A stretch of DNA of 64,000 nt from positions 93,820 to 157,819 of the forward strand of contig JANBPK010000717.1 of the NCBI GenBank assembly GCA_027579435.1, read 5' to 3'. Source of the DNA: Candolleomyces eurysporus (taxonomy: Eukaryota; Basidiomycota; Agaricomycetes; Agaricales; Psathyrellaceae). Each line of letters starts with the position of its first letter. The first letter of the stretch is position 1. The notes under the pieces are model-generated. The model ran no database searches and was not told the origin of the DNA. It saw nothing but the letters and a program-made list of their open reading frames with translations. The position numbers and the translations under genes were made by a program. Positions 22,157 through 31,741 of the stretch are shown piece after piece.

Positions 22157-23574
22157 ATGGGTTCTAAAACAATCTCTGTTTCAAGAGGTAAGTGCTCCTA
22201 TGGTCGCATTTCAGCTGTTGCAATGGACTGATGCCCCGAACCATCTTTCGGATCATAGGCGTAGCTCATCTGCTGCCTGCCAGTGAACACATCGCGCTTC
22301 CTGCGTCACCGCCATCCATGGAGGTGGATCCCGACCTACCACCTGGCGGTGGGCGGCAGGGTGATAAGGTATCGGAATCTTCAAGAAAGGGTGAGCATAT
22401 CGCTTGGCAATCTTCCTCAACTAAATTTGCTTTGTTCGCCACAAAAACAGAGAAGTCGCAAATGTCCGATCATCTTAGATCCCCAGGCGACTCCAGCCAG
22501 GAGAGAATCAAAAAATCGCCAACTGGCACCATGAAGCAACCAAATGAGCAACTTCCACCTTCTCCCGAGCAAAGGGTGTCCTCGGTCATAGACAAGGTCA
22601 ACGAATGGAAAGCTACACATAGCGTCGGCGATAGAACTGGGGGTATTGGTGACGTGCAACAGCCAACCCACCCTCGCCTTCAAGTCCGAGACGCTCATGA
22701 TGCCCACACGGTCTTCGAAGGCGTTCGCCTCGGACACCTACGCCCTGTTGTGCGCCAGCTGAACGAAATCGAGAGGTCGATGCATCTCCACTCTGGCGCA
22801 ATATTCGTCTGGATTGAGTGCGACGATAATGTAGGCCTGAAGCGTTGGACAGGTAAGTTCGGTATTCACACCTAAATCTCGCACCCGTTCTAACAGCCAT
22901 CTTTACAGACGGTCAAGCCTGGAGACCGCGTTGTATGCAAGAGGTAAATCGCATTCTCAGTGATTCAACGTAGTCTCGAAATGACCATTGACTCGTTCAC
23001 TGTACAGTCGTACCTGTTCTACGATGAAAAACTCTCTTTCGATACTGATGATATTGACAGTGATACGAGTCGGTAAGTTGCCACCTTGTTGCAACTATGT
23101 GTCTGAAACGATGACCATGCACTCGGAGCATCTAGATTGAGATTTGTTGACGGAGTCTCAAAGGCAGGGCCCTCGGCTTCAGTGCTCTTGCGCCGAGAAC
23201 GGTCAACAATTCACCACAAAGGGCTTGTCAAGCAAGAATATTCGGCTTGGGTCACCCCAAGTACCCACACTCCGCCACAAAAATGGCATCTAGTTGCCTA
23301 TTTCACATACGCAGATCTTCCGCAACTCCCCACCATCGGCCAGGATGAGCTGCTCGCAAACATCACCTTGCCCGAGGGTGTGTACAAAAGTGGGAAGGCG
23401 AGCTCGCACGAGGACGAAGAAGCGTCCGGAATTCGGATGAGCCCTCCCCTCGATCATTCTCCCCCTTCTTACTCCAACTCTGCTCCCCCTTCTTACCCCA
23501 GCTCTGCTCTTCCTTCTTACTCCGACATCGACCCCCCTTCTCCCCTATCCAAATGTTATGTTCCAGACATGTGA
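22157..23574 (+). CDS. Gene B2: WOPR-domain (Gti1/Pac2) regulator, short-linker copy
   Basis: Exons 22157-22187, 22259-22390, 22451-22852, 22909-22943, 23008-23072 and 23142-23574 splice in frame to 365 residues. WOPRa: HPRLQVRDAHDAHTVFEGVR, RQLNEIERSMHLHSGAIFVW, KRWTDG, YLFYDEKL. WOPRb: GLVKQEYSAWVT, KWHLVAYFTYADLPQLPT, GVYKSGKAS. The N-terminal linker is much shorter than in B1 and B3: the block LNDFTERSSVNSVEDVSGNN is missing and so is most of a second linker. The conserved DGRRWGPSRVRE segment has drifted to DGQAWRPRCMQE, which may weaken DNA binding. The C-terminus is Pro/Ser/Tyr rich (PPSYSNSAPPSYPSS). It starts 68 bases after the A2 stop. Confidence 0.85.
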
Positions 23575-23638
23575 GGTGAACGACGCCGAGCATGGATTCA
23601 TCAAGACGGTTTGCAGGTTACTGTGTTTGACTAAGCTC

Positions 23639-23880
23639 TATAACGCGACTCGACGCGTTAAAATAATCGCTCAGAGCTGTTGCAGCACACCTCGTGGATG
23701 TTCCGATTCACGTACAACTAATATACATGAGTACTAACACTTCCTGTGGAATCTATCGGTATACCGTCCCTTGTGTGACCCAAACGACCGTGATGATGCA
23801 CTCCAACCATTTGCCTCGCATCCTTTCACGATGGACTTGTGCCACTTCCTGCACAAGCGCTTGCGAAGACAGTACCAAAA
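23639..23880. repeat. Array boundary repeat, copy 2
   Basis: Very close to 28975-29220: both have CTCTATAACGCGACTCGACG, ACACCTCGTGGATGTTCCGA, TTCCTGTGGAATCTATCGGT and the CACTCCAACCATT-type stretch. The homology with the more diverged copies 0 and 1 is lower. It follows B2 after only 65 bases because the 3' spacer is deleted. Confidence 0.8.
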
Positions 23881-24471
23881 GCCCTTGAACGGGTTAATTA
23901 TGCTCCGAAAGTTTCCAAATTCCGGGATCACTCAAGGACTGCCAGGAGAACCAAGACGGGCAATCCAAAGACGAGAAAATTCTGAAACTATAACTCGAAC
24001 TCTGCATACTCCTACCCTCAACAACTAGTTCAAACAGGGGTATTACAAGATAGCAGCAGCGGTCGCGCAATGAGGGGTCAGAGACACGATCTAGGGACCT
24101 CTGGGCCCTTAGCGCTTAGCAGTTGAGTAGCAATAAACTTGGACCGCAGTTGTAGGAAATGAGTGACGCACTCGAGCAACAAGGCTCACCCGGACCGTGT
24201 GAGTATGGCCATAGAAAGCGAAGTGTTCACAACCACCCGTCGGGTCTCCCCGGCCAACGCCTCTGCCAACTACTACCCACCAAACCCCCACTTCAAGACG
24301 AGTTGCTACGGCTGTGGACTGATTCCTTATCGCGCGCCACCATGTGCCATGTCAGCTCAACTTTAGCTTTTCATAAGCTGCAGGCTTGCTGGTAAGCGCC
24401 AGCCCGGCGGCGCAACTGCATTGTCAGACCTTACTTATTAGGGGTTTTCCCAGCCGACAAGACACAAACCT

Positions 24472-24484
24472 GGACAAAGTGTCC
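24472..24484. promoter_or_regulatory. Conserved inverted repeat GGACA-AAG-TGTCC upstream of gene A3
   Basis: Third occurrence of the same 13 bases, again 61 bases before the start codon. Confidence 0.4.
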
Positions 24485-24545
24485 AGGAATATTCATTCTT
24501 CCAAATCCATTCTATCGACTTGTCGCTCATTCTCTCTGGCAAACA

Positions 24546-26455
24546 ATGTCGTCTCGGGAGGACGACCAGGCCTTCAACCAAACAACGTATAATCAAGAGG
24601 AGTGCCAAGACATCTTTAATGGGAGCATCTCTGGGGGCGTCAATACTACGCATACAAGGTTTGCCTCACACCCTGTCCCATTCTCAGAGCGAGCAATGAA
24701 ATGCCCTGTGATCCAATCCAGCGGGAAGAACGTCGTCTCAGGCTCCCATCATCGCTCAAAGTTCAAGAAGGTCGTCAGTACAGGCAATAATGTGCACATG
24801 TCGACGTCGAATTTGAATGTTCACGTCAGCGCACTAAGCATCCTTCAAGTGATACAGACGATCTTTGCGTTCTTTCACTTGCCTGCAAATCGAGATGCAC
24901 TTTTCCACCCGTTCCCTTCGAATGGGGAAGTGGGAGCAACTAGCCCTGTGGCCGCAGAGCCAGTCCATTACAGAATGGATAAAAGTTCTTTTCAAGGAGA
25001 CCTGGACGCGGAAGATGCAGTTGGTGTCGAAGACGACGATGTTTCCAGCAAGCAGTCTGAGAGGCCTCACGACTCTGACTATGATGTGGTGCGTTTTGCA
25101 GAATGTTAACTGCATCTTCAAGCTGTGCATAGCTCACGTTCCGGACAGTCATCGCTTAACGATCTCGATTTGCGCTCAATCCAGGCCAAATCCACGACGA
25201 ATACGGAGATTTATACTCGTCTAATGCTCAACTGCTGTGACGAGGGTGTACCTTGCTGGCGTCCTAGACCACTAGATGGAACACACGGAATCATTCCAGG
25301 GGATGTGGGAAGATTTACTCTTACGAACGGCTTCCAGAAGTTGTTCAATATTTGGGACGAAGAATATGCAGGCAGTTGGCAAGCTCCCACCAAGACAACT
25401 CGACGATTCAGCAATTACCTTTCCGAAGGTCATACGATTGTGAACGGCGCTTCTTCAACGATCCGTCAGTCCGCAGACAGCGAGTACGTTCAACATGTAC
25501 CCTCCGATCTCGCCTGCTGATACCCGAATGCACCAGATACGTTGAATTTTTCGAATTCCATTGTACCGATCCGGAAGGTGCGGTACTGGCATGCACCACC
25601 TCAGCGGATTTAGAGGAGCTGGAAGACTCTGACTCGCTTCAAGCCTTCCTAATTCAGCATGCAGGTGCCCTTTACCAACAGGCGACTTTAATGAGGGCGC
25701 TGACAGAAAATTCCCTCTATATTGTTACCGGATGCGTCAAGAGTGCAAGTTGGGGCCTTGCGGCCTTCCGAAATGCGCCGACAGACCAAGTCCTTCAACT
25801 CAAAAAACGGTTTGGCGAGAACACCAGCACCGACAAAGGCAAAGTTTACGATTGGGTAAAACGGGGGACCGGGGAGGCTCGCCTTTGGCCTAGCACACCA
25901 ACAGAGGCTAGCACTTGCGAAGGAAAAAGCCATACCCTTTTTCTGCGCGGATTCAAACTCGCGTTCTCACAAAGGTTTTGCGCACGAATGGAAGGTTTGA
26001 AGCTTAAAGGTACGGGGCAGGAATCATCAGGGGAGAACCATGGCCCCGGCAAGTCGAGGGACCCTGGTGACAACAGGCCATCTCGCGGTAATCCGTCAGG
26101 CTCAGGGGGCTCTCAATCCACTTTCTCTGCGAGTTCTTCACCAATGAGCAGCAGGAATACCTCTACGTCTTGCGACATTCTAGTTAATTCTTTTCCCGAC
26201 CTTGCAAAAGCAGTGCGTTTTCTCTCAGCGATAAACCTCTGGTTCTAAATCTCCCTACACGGATTGTAGATGACCTTACACCCTTGCGACGCTATTACGG
26301 GCCTTTTGCTGAAGATGGTGGGTCGAGGAGCGGTGCTAACTTACCTCAAGCTGATAATGTGAAAACACAATATCTAGACTGGCGCTGATTGTGCACTCTC
26401 GCACGACGATGACTGGAGATGTAACCTCAAGAATTCCCCGTGGGATAGTCAGTGA
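24546..26455 (+). CDS. Gene A3: HDDDW-motif Agaricomycete protein, intact copy
   Basis: Exons 24546-25088, 25185-25483, 25537-26212, 26270-26317 and 26378-26455 splice in frame to 547 residues. It is collinear with A2: MSSREDDQAFNQTTYNQEEC, FHLPANRDALFHPFPSNGE, GDVGRFTLTNGFQKLFNIWD, GCVKSASWGLAAFRNAP, LFLRGFKLAFSQRF, MTLHPCDAITGLLLKM, TGADCALSHDDDW. The acidic linker is shorter than in A2. In exon 2 the upstream acceptor is mutated (TTTGCGC), so splicing must use CCAG nine bases later and drops three residues; copy 1 does the same. Exon 3 has exactly the same length (676 bases) as in A2. This is the best preserved A copy. Function unknown. Confidence 0.82.
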
Positions 26456-26676
26456 ACTTCTTGCTTTTCGAAAGCGGGCATCTCTGAGGTTGTGTGGACA
26501 TAGCTACCTCACCGCTTGATATCATTGGTTCCAAAACAATCTCTGTCTCCAGAGGTAAGTGTTCCAATGGTCGCGTTTCAGCTGTTCCGATGGACTGATG
26601 CTGAGCCATCTTTCGGAACCTAGGCGTAGCTCACCTGCTGCCTGCACACACCGCTTTTCCTACATCTCCGCCATCC

Positions 26677-28197
26677 ATGGCGTTGTATACAAACACACTC
26701 GTCGTGGATCCCAAACTACCAACCGCCCCTCTTAACGACTTCACCGAACGGTGCTCCGTCAACAACGTGGAAGATATTTCAGGGAACAACGCGACAGCAA
26801 CCGATCGACAGTCTCCCAGTCCGCCGTTGCTCAGTGGCGATAGCCCTGGCGGTAGCTCTTCGGGTCATAATGCATTGAATTCTCCAAGAAAAGGTGGGCA
26901 TATATCACTTGGCATTTTCCTCATCTGATGTCGCCGCAAAAACAGAGAAGTCACAAATGTCCGATCATCTTAGATCCCCAAACGACGCATATCCTTCTAA
27001 TATTTCCCTTAATCTGAGTAGCCCTCCCCATGGCGTGTCCACGACCAAGGAGGTGGTCAAGGAATGGCAAGGTACGCGTGGCGTTGATGCGAGCTCCAGC
27101 CAGGACGAAATCGAAAATTGGCTTCCTGCAGCCGGCAGCATGAAGAAACCAAATGAACAACTTCCACTTTCTCCCGAGCAAAGGCTGTCCACCGTCAAAG
27201 ACGAGGTCAACGAATGGAAAGCTACACGTAGCGTTGGCGATACAACCAGGGGTATCGGTGGCATGCAACAACCAACCCACCCTCGCCTTCATGTTCGAGA
27301 CGGTCGTGATGCCCACGTAGTCTTCGAAGCCGTTCGCCTCGGACACCTACGTCCTGTTGTGCGCCGGCTGAACGAAATGGAGCGGTCCACGTATGTCCAC
27401 TCTGGGGCAATATTCGTCTGGATCGAGTCCGACGATGATGTAGGCCTGAAGCGTTGGACAGGTGAATTCAATATTCACACCTATGTCTTCCGTCCTTCTA
27501 ACAGCCGTCTTTTGCAGATGGTCGAGTGTGGGGACAAAGTCGTATGCGAGAGGTAAATCGTTTTCCCAGCGATTCCCCGAAGTCTCGACATGATCATTGA
27601 CTCGTTCACTGTACAGCCGTACCTCTTCTACGATGAAAAACTGCCTTACGATAACCACGGTCTTTCCAGGAAACTAAATCGGTAAGTTGCCACCTCGTTG
27701 TATTTATGTGTCTCCGAAACGATGACCCTGCACCCAGGGCGCCTACATCTAGATTTGTCGATCGAGTCCCGAAGGCTGGGCTCTCGTCTTCATCGCTTTC
27801 GCACCAAGAACAGTCAACGAATCACCACAAAGGGCTTGTCAAGCAAGCGTATTCGGCGTGGGTCACCCCAAATCCGTACGCTCGGCCACAAAAGTGGCAT
27901 TTAACAGCTTATTTCACATACGTGGATCTTCCGCACCTCCCCACCACCGACCAGGACGAGCTGCTTGCGACCATCGCCTTGCCTGAAGGGGTGTACAAGA
28001 GCGGAAAGGCGAGATCGCGCGAGGACGAAGAAGCGTTCGGACTTCGGATGAGCCTTCCCCTCGATAATTCTCCCCCTTCGTACCCCAACTCTGCTCCCCC
28101 TTCTTACTCCAGCCCTGCTCTTCCTTCTTACTCCGACCCTGACCCCCCTTCCCGCAGCTCTCAGATCCAAATGTTGAATTCCAAGCATGTGAGGTGA
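26677..28197 (+). CDS. Gene B3: WOPR-domain (Gti1/Pac2) regulator, lost first start codon
   Basis: The first exon of B1 and B2 (MGSKTISVSRG) is present at 26524-26554 but begins ATT instead of ATG. Translation is therefore taken from the next in-frame Met, at 26677 in exon 2 (26624-26893). Further exons 26946-27461, 27518-27552, 27617-27681 and 27753-28197 give 425 residues. WOPRa: HPRLHVRDGRDAHVVFEAVR, RRLNEMERSTYVHSGAIFVW, KRWTDGRVWGQSRMRE, YLFYDEKLPY. WOPRb: GLVKQAYSAWVT, KWHLTAYFTYVDLPHLPT, GVYKSGKARS. The acceptor used by B1 for exon 3 (CCTCAG) is CCTCAT here, so a later AACAG is used and frame is kept. The tail is Pro/Ser/Tyr rich. It lies downstream of A3 in the same close arrangement as in the other copies. 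Confidence 0.83.
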
Positions 28198-28974
28198 ACG
28201 ACGCCGAGCATGTATTCATCGAGACCGTTTGCAGGCGGACGCCCCACACGGATGCCTAGCCGGTATACTGCTTGTCTTGAAGAGCACGCAACGCCCCCGC
28301 GATATGCATGTGATAGTAGGTCTAACGACGTGACGAAACATATTATGTGTTTCCGTAACATAAATCTGTAGCACGGATGACGAATTTCTTATGCANTTTT
28401 TTCCGACCCGGACAATCCATTGACCTTCTCGCATTCAGACCACTCCCTTGGTCAAACAGCACTGATACTCCAATAGGGATCTGCCACACGGTGTTTGTGC
28501 AGTTGAACTCTCATCCATGTTAGGTGAGCTGAGGAGCAGGAAATGATGATCTGGACAAACATTGGGTCAGGGAAATATCGACACGAGGCAGCAGGCCGAT
28601 ACGGTATGACCCACTTCCTGCCTGTTGAAACATAGATCCAGCAATGATGCATACTGCCGAGTCCCAGGCGAGTGGTCGAGTCCGTACTTGACATATCGGT
28701 AGCTCCAGGATGGGTAAATGAAGTAAAAAGCCAAAGCGCACGTATGCTTGCATATGCCAAACTTCAATCATTCTTCCTCGTCGTCCAAAAGGTCGGCCGC
28801 ATTCTGTCGCTCCTGAGCCTTCACGGCTCCAACCAGGACGTCCGACTGACTGTCTTCGGCTGCAACGCCTTTGCTTGTTCAGAACCGTCAGGCGTGCGTA
28901 CAGGCCCTGGGGTCGGGATGGACAGCGCATGAATCAATGCCATGTGTGTGGCTTACTGTGTTTTACTAAGCTCT
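28198..28974. other. 3' spacer of copy 3, homologous to 18797-19516
   Basis: No gene that I can support. It shares blocks with the spacer behind B1, including the minus-strand frame end LLDDEEE and stop at 28768-28770, which is preceded by VLVGAVKAQERQNAAD. This could be the last exon of a gene that converges on the array, or its fossil. Confidence 0.45.
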
Positions 28975-29220
28975 ATAACGCGACTCGACGCGCTCAAATA
29001 ATCGCTTGACGCTTTTGCAACACACCTCGTGGATGTTCCGATTCGCATACAACTAATATACAAGAGTACTAAGACTTCCTGTGGAATCTATCGGTATACC
29101 GTCCCTTGTGTGACCCAAACGACCGGGATGGCGCACTCCAACCATTCGCCTTGCATCCTTTCACGATGGACTTGTGCCACTTTCTGCACAAGCGCTTGCA
29201 AGGACAATACCAATGGCACT
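28975..29220. repeat. Array boundary repeat, copy 3 (right end)
   Basis: Near-identical to 23639-23880. It closes the array. The next shared block (CAGATC.AGTAGAATACCACGT, about 29239-29260) matches 19897-19918 behind boundary repeat 1. The NLR-like gene on the opposite strand ends about 300 bases further on. Confidence 0.8.
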
Positions 29221-29529
29221 GCAGAGTAATTTGAGCATCAGATCCAGTAGAATACCACGTAGATAAACGTTACCTGGCAGTGCACCCAGTCATACAGAGT
29301 TCCAAGATTCCAGCTACAGCAATGACCATCGCCGTGCCCGACAACATGCGCGAACCAGGCTTGAACGTCGTACTGCAGCATTGCGGCTATGACTTCCGGA
29401 GTGGGGGAGATACAGGTCAAGTCGGGGATCTGTATAGAAGCGCAGGTTACCAGGTGTTTTTCATTGATGGTGGGGCTTAAATTCGCTAGTGGATAAAGAT
29501 ATCAGCAAATGTCGAGGAAGGCAGCCGAG

Positions 29530-31012
29530 CTAAAGCAGCTCACGTTGATAGAAAGTCAAATATCGCAAGATAAAGTGGTTGACCCATGCTTGATCATCGA
29601 CATAAAACTCTTTGGCTCTTTCAGGGTGGCCGAGGAATTCGGGAAAAGACAGGTGGTAAAAGCGGTAATGAAACTTGTCCTTATCTTGTGGGACACTCAG
29701 GATCGAGTGCAAATTCCCCAAAAGCCTCTCCACGTCTCCCGATTGGGACTCCAAAAAGCGGTCCACAAACGACGCAGGGACCTTCTTGGTCGAAGACAGA
29801 AAATGAATAGCGCGTAACCACACCACGGATAGCGCTGGGTCCGGGCTCGACTCCAGCACACGCGCGTATAAATGGTCCAGCTGATCGAAAGCCTGGGGAG
29901 TGTCTTTGCAGCCCGTTTTCCGTCGTCGGCCCAGGATCAACTGCAACCTGTCTTGGTGAGTACACCCCTGCGCTTCCTCGATGAATCGCAGCACAGTGGC
30001 GATGTAAATGAACTGCCCCGATGCATTCCTGACCAGAGTCCGGATGACGTCCTCTGACAACCAACTTCCGTCACGTTCGATCCCGAAATTCTGGCTGATC
30101 GTGGACAACCGACAACGAAGCAAAAGCTCGATGTCAGCATCTGGTTTGTACGATTCGTCCAACGTAATAGACCAGAAAACCTGAGCAGGCAGTTCCGCGA
30201 AGAAAGTACGGACGACCCTTTCGGGTCTGCTTCCCAACAGAATGCGAAAGGGGAAAGAGGGGTGTTTGGCAGCTGCTGCGATAACCTCCAACACCTTTCG
30301 CTGCTCTTCTTCCCTTGCGAGACGGTCTCTCGCGGTCGAGCAGCTCCCGGAGATATCGACGGGCGAGCATTCATCCAACCCATCAATGATGACAACTTTA
30401 GGAGACGGGTCCAACACTCCCTCGTCCGCAGCCTCCTTCAGGGGCTGCAGAATCAATACGTCCATCTGGCTCTGCATATTCTTATCGAATATACACGGAT
30501 CTCGCTCGATGGCAGAGAGTATCGAAGGCTCCAGCCCACCAACATTTTGAGCTAGTTGGTAGGCCAGGGTAGGGACAAGGTACTTCTTGCCTCGTGTTTC
30601 GGGCGCTCGATACGAGAAGAAGAAGCTGGCGCCGAGCAAGCCTTTGCCGGCGCACCTTTCAGACATGGTTTGGAGGATAGCCGTCTTTCCGGTCCCAGCG
30701 GGACCTTTCAAGAGCAGCACCGCCTGAGTCTCCTCTTGGTCGGATGTTATCCAGCCCGTGATGGAATCTTGGATGGCCACACGGGTTTCAGGGTGGCATC
30801 GAGGTGCGTCGCCTCGCTCGGCGGAGTCGTGTAGAGCGGGGGTCGATATGTGAGCGATTAAGTCTGTTTGTGTTTACAACGTGGGTTGAGTGGATCTGAA
30901 GGAGTAGATAAACGAAGAGCTTGCCTCTCATTGGCCCTACATGGTCACCCTGCGGTGTGACGTTCACGACCAGGGGGCCATTCAGCGCAAAGTGATGAGC
31001 ATGGTTGAGCAT
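29530..31012 (-). CDS. NACHT-domain NLR-like NTPase
   Basis: Fungal NLR-like proteins are nucleotide switches that act in non-self recognition and programmed cell death. The start at 31012 gives MLNHAHHFALNGPLVVNV, an N-terminus like those of mushroom NLRs. An intron then joins to LIAHISTPALHDSAERGDA and PRCHPETRVAIQDSITGWI, the classic lead-in to the NACHT. The NACHT shows Walker A GPAGTGKTA, Walker B VVIIDGLDEC and a sensor ILLGSRPE, followed by the helical ARC-like part (FIYIATVLRFIEEAQ; LYARVLESSPDP). The frame stops after YLTFYQRELL, and no WD40, ankyrin or TPR repeats follow, so the gene is a short NLR or is truncated near the array border at 29.3-29.5 kb. A splice to 29.47 kb could add a few residues. 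Confidence 0.85.
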
Positions 31013-31189
31013 GGTTGCGTATAGGCTACAATGCTGAAGACGTCTGTTGCGTTATATAGCGAATGAAAGAGAGAGAGATAGAGAGAAAGACGAGATAGGC
31101 AACGAACGGAGTGCTGTAAACCAAGGAATCACAACGCTGCGCCGCTCCCTTGACAGTGGCGTAATGTGGGTTAGCTGTATGGCTTGTAT

Positions 31190-31502
31190 CTACACATTAC
31201 GCAGCAGCGAACTTGTTCCATTCCACTTCGTTTTCAAGCTGGCTAGGCTCAAGTCGACATGGGAAGGAGGCAGAGGTGAATCCGTGGGCATGTATGACTC
31301 CCAGGCGGTCTCGTTGAGACTGGAAGCAACCTGGAGGACGATGGACCTGCGACTCTGGCACTGTGACAGTCCATGGAGCACACCCAGATGGAGATGGACC
31401 ACCTTTCCCCAATCGAGAGGGATTGGCAGTTCCGTTCTGATTGCGTAGGTACAGTTCCAGGACTGATCCAGAGGGATGCCGGGTTGGACAATTGACATCA
31501 TA
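31190..31502 (-). CDS. Hypothetical protein, possibly a secreted fragment
   Basis: Open frame from ATG 31502 (MMSIVQPGIPLDQSWNCTY) with PIPLDWGKVVHLHLGVLHG, SSLNETAWESY and LSLASLKTKWNGTSS. The composition is protein-like, with three N-glycosylation sequons, but I recognise no family and there is no signal peptide in this exon. It may be the 3' exon of a gene that starts further right. Confidence 0.3.
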
Positions 31503-31741
31503 GCTCCAAGTCTAGTTTGCAATTATGTTGTGTCGCAGAGAAGCTGTATGCATTGCTGTAAGAGAAGTCCCATTGAGGACCGTAGTAATGCATGAACGAT
31601 ATGGAGTAGTGTGATGGCAAGATACGATGATTCCGAGTCGCTTCGGAATGTTGAAGCGTTTCGTTCTCGGTCTGTTCCACGCTTTTGATCCGCCGTGCCC
31701 TCTATTACACCAACCGGCCTTCGCATGACTAGGCTGCCTCA

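Noticed and set aside
10957..29220. Reading the boundary repeats as LTRs of one retrotransposon
   Set aside because: They are about equally spaced around host-like spliced genes. No gag-pol, primer-binding site or polypurine tract is seen, so segmental duplication fits better.
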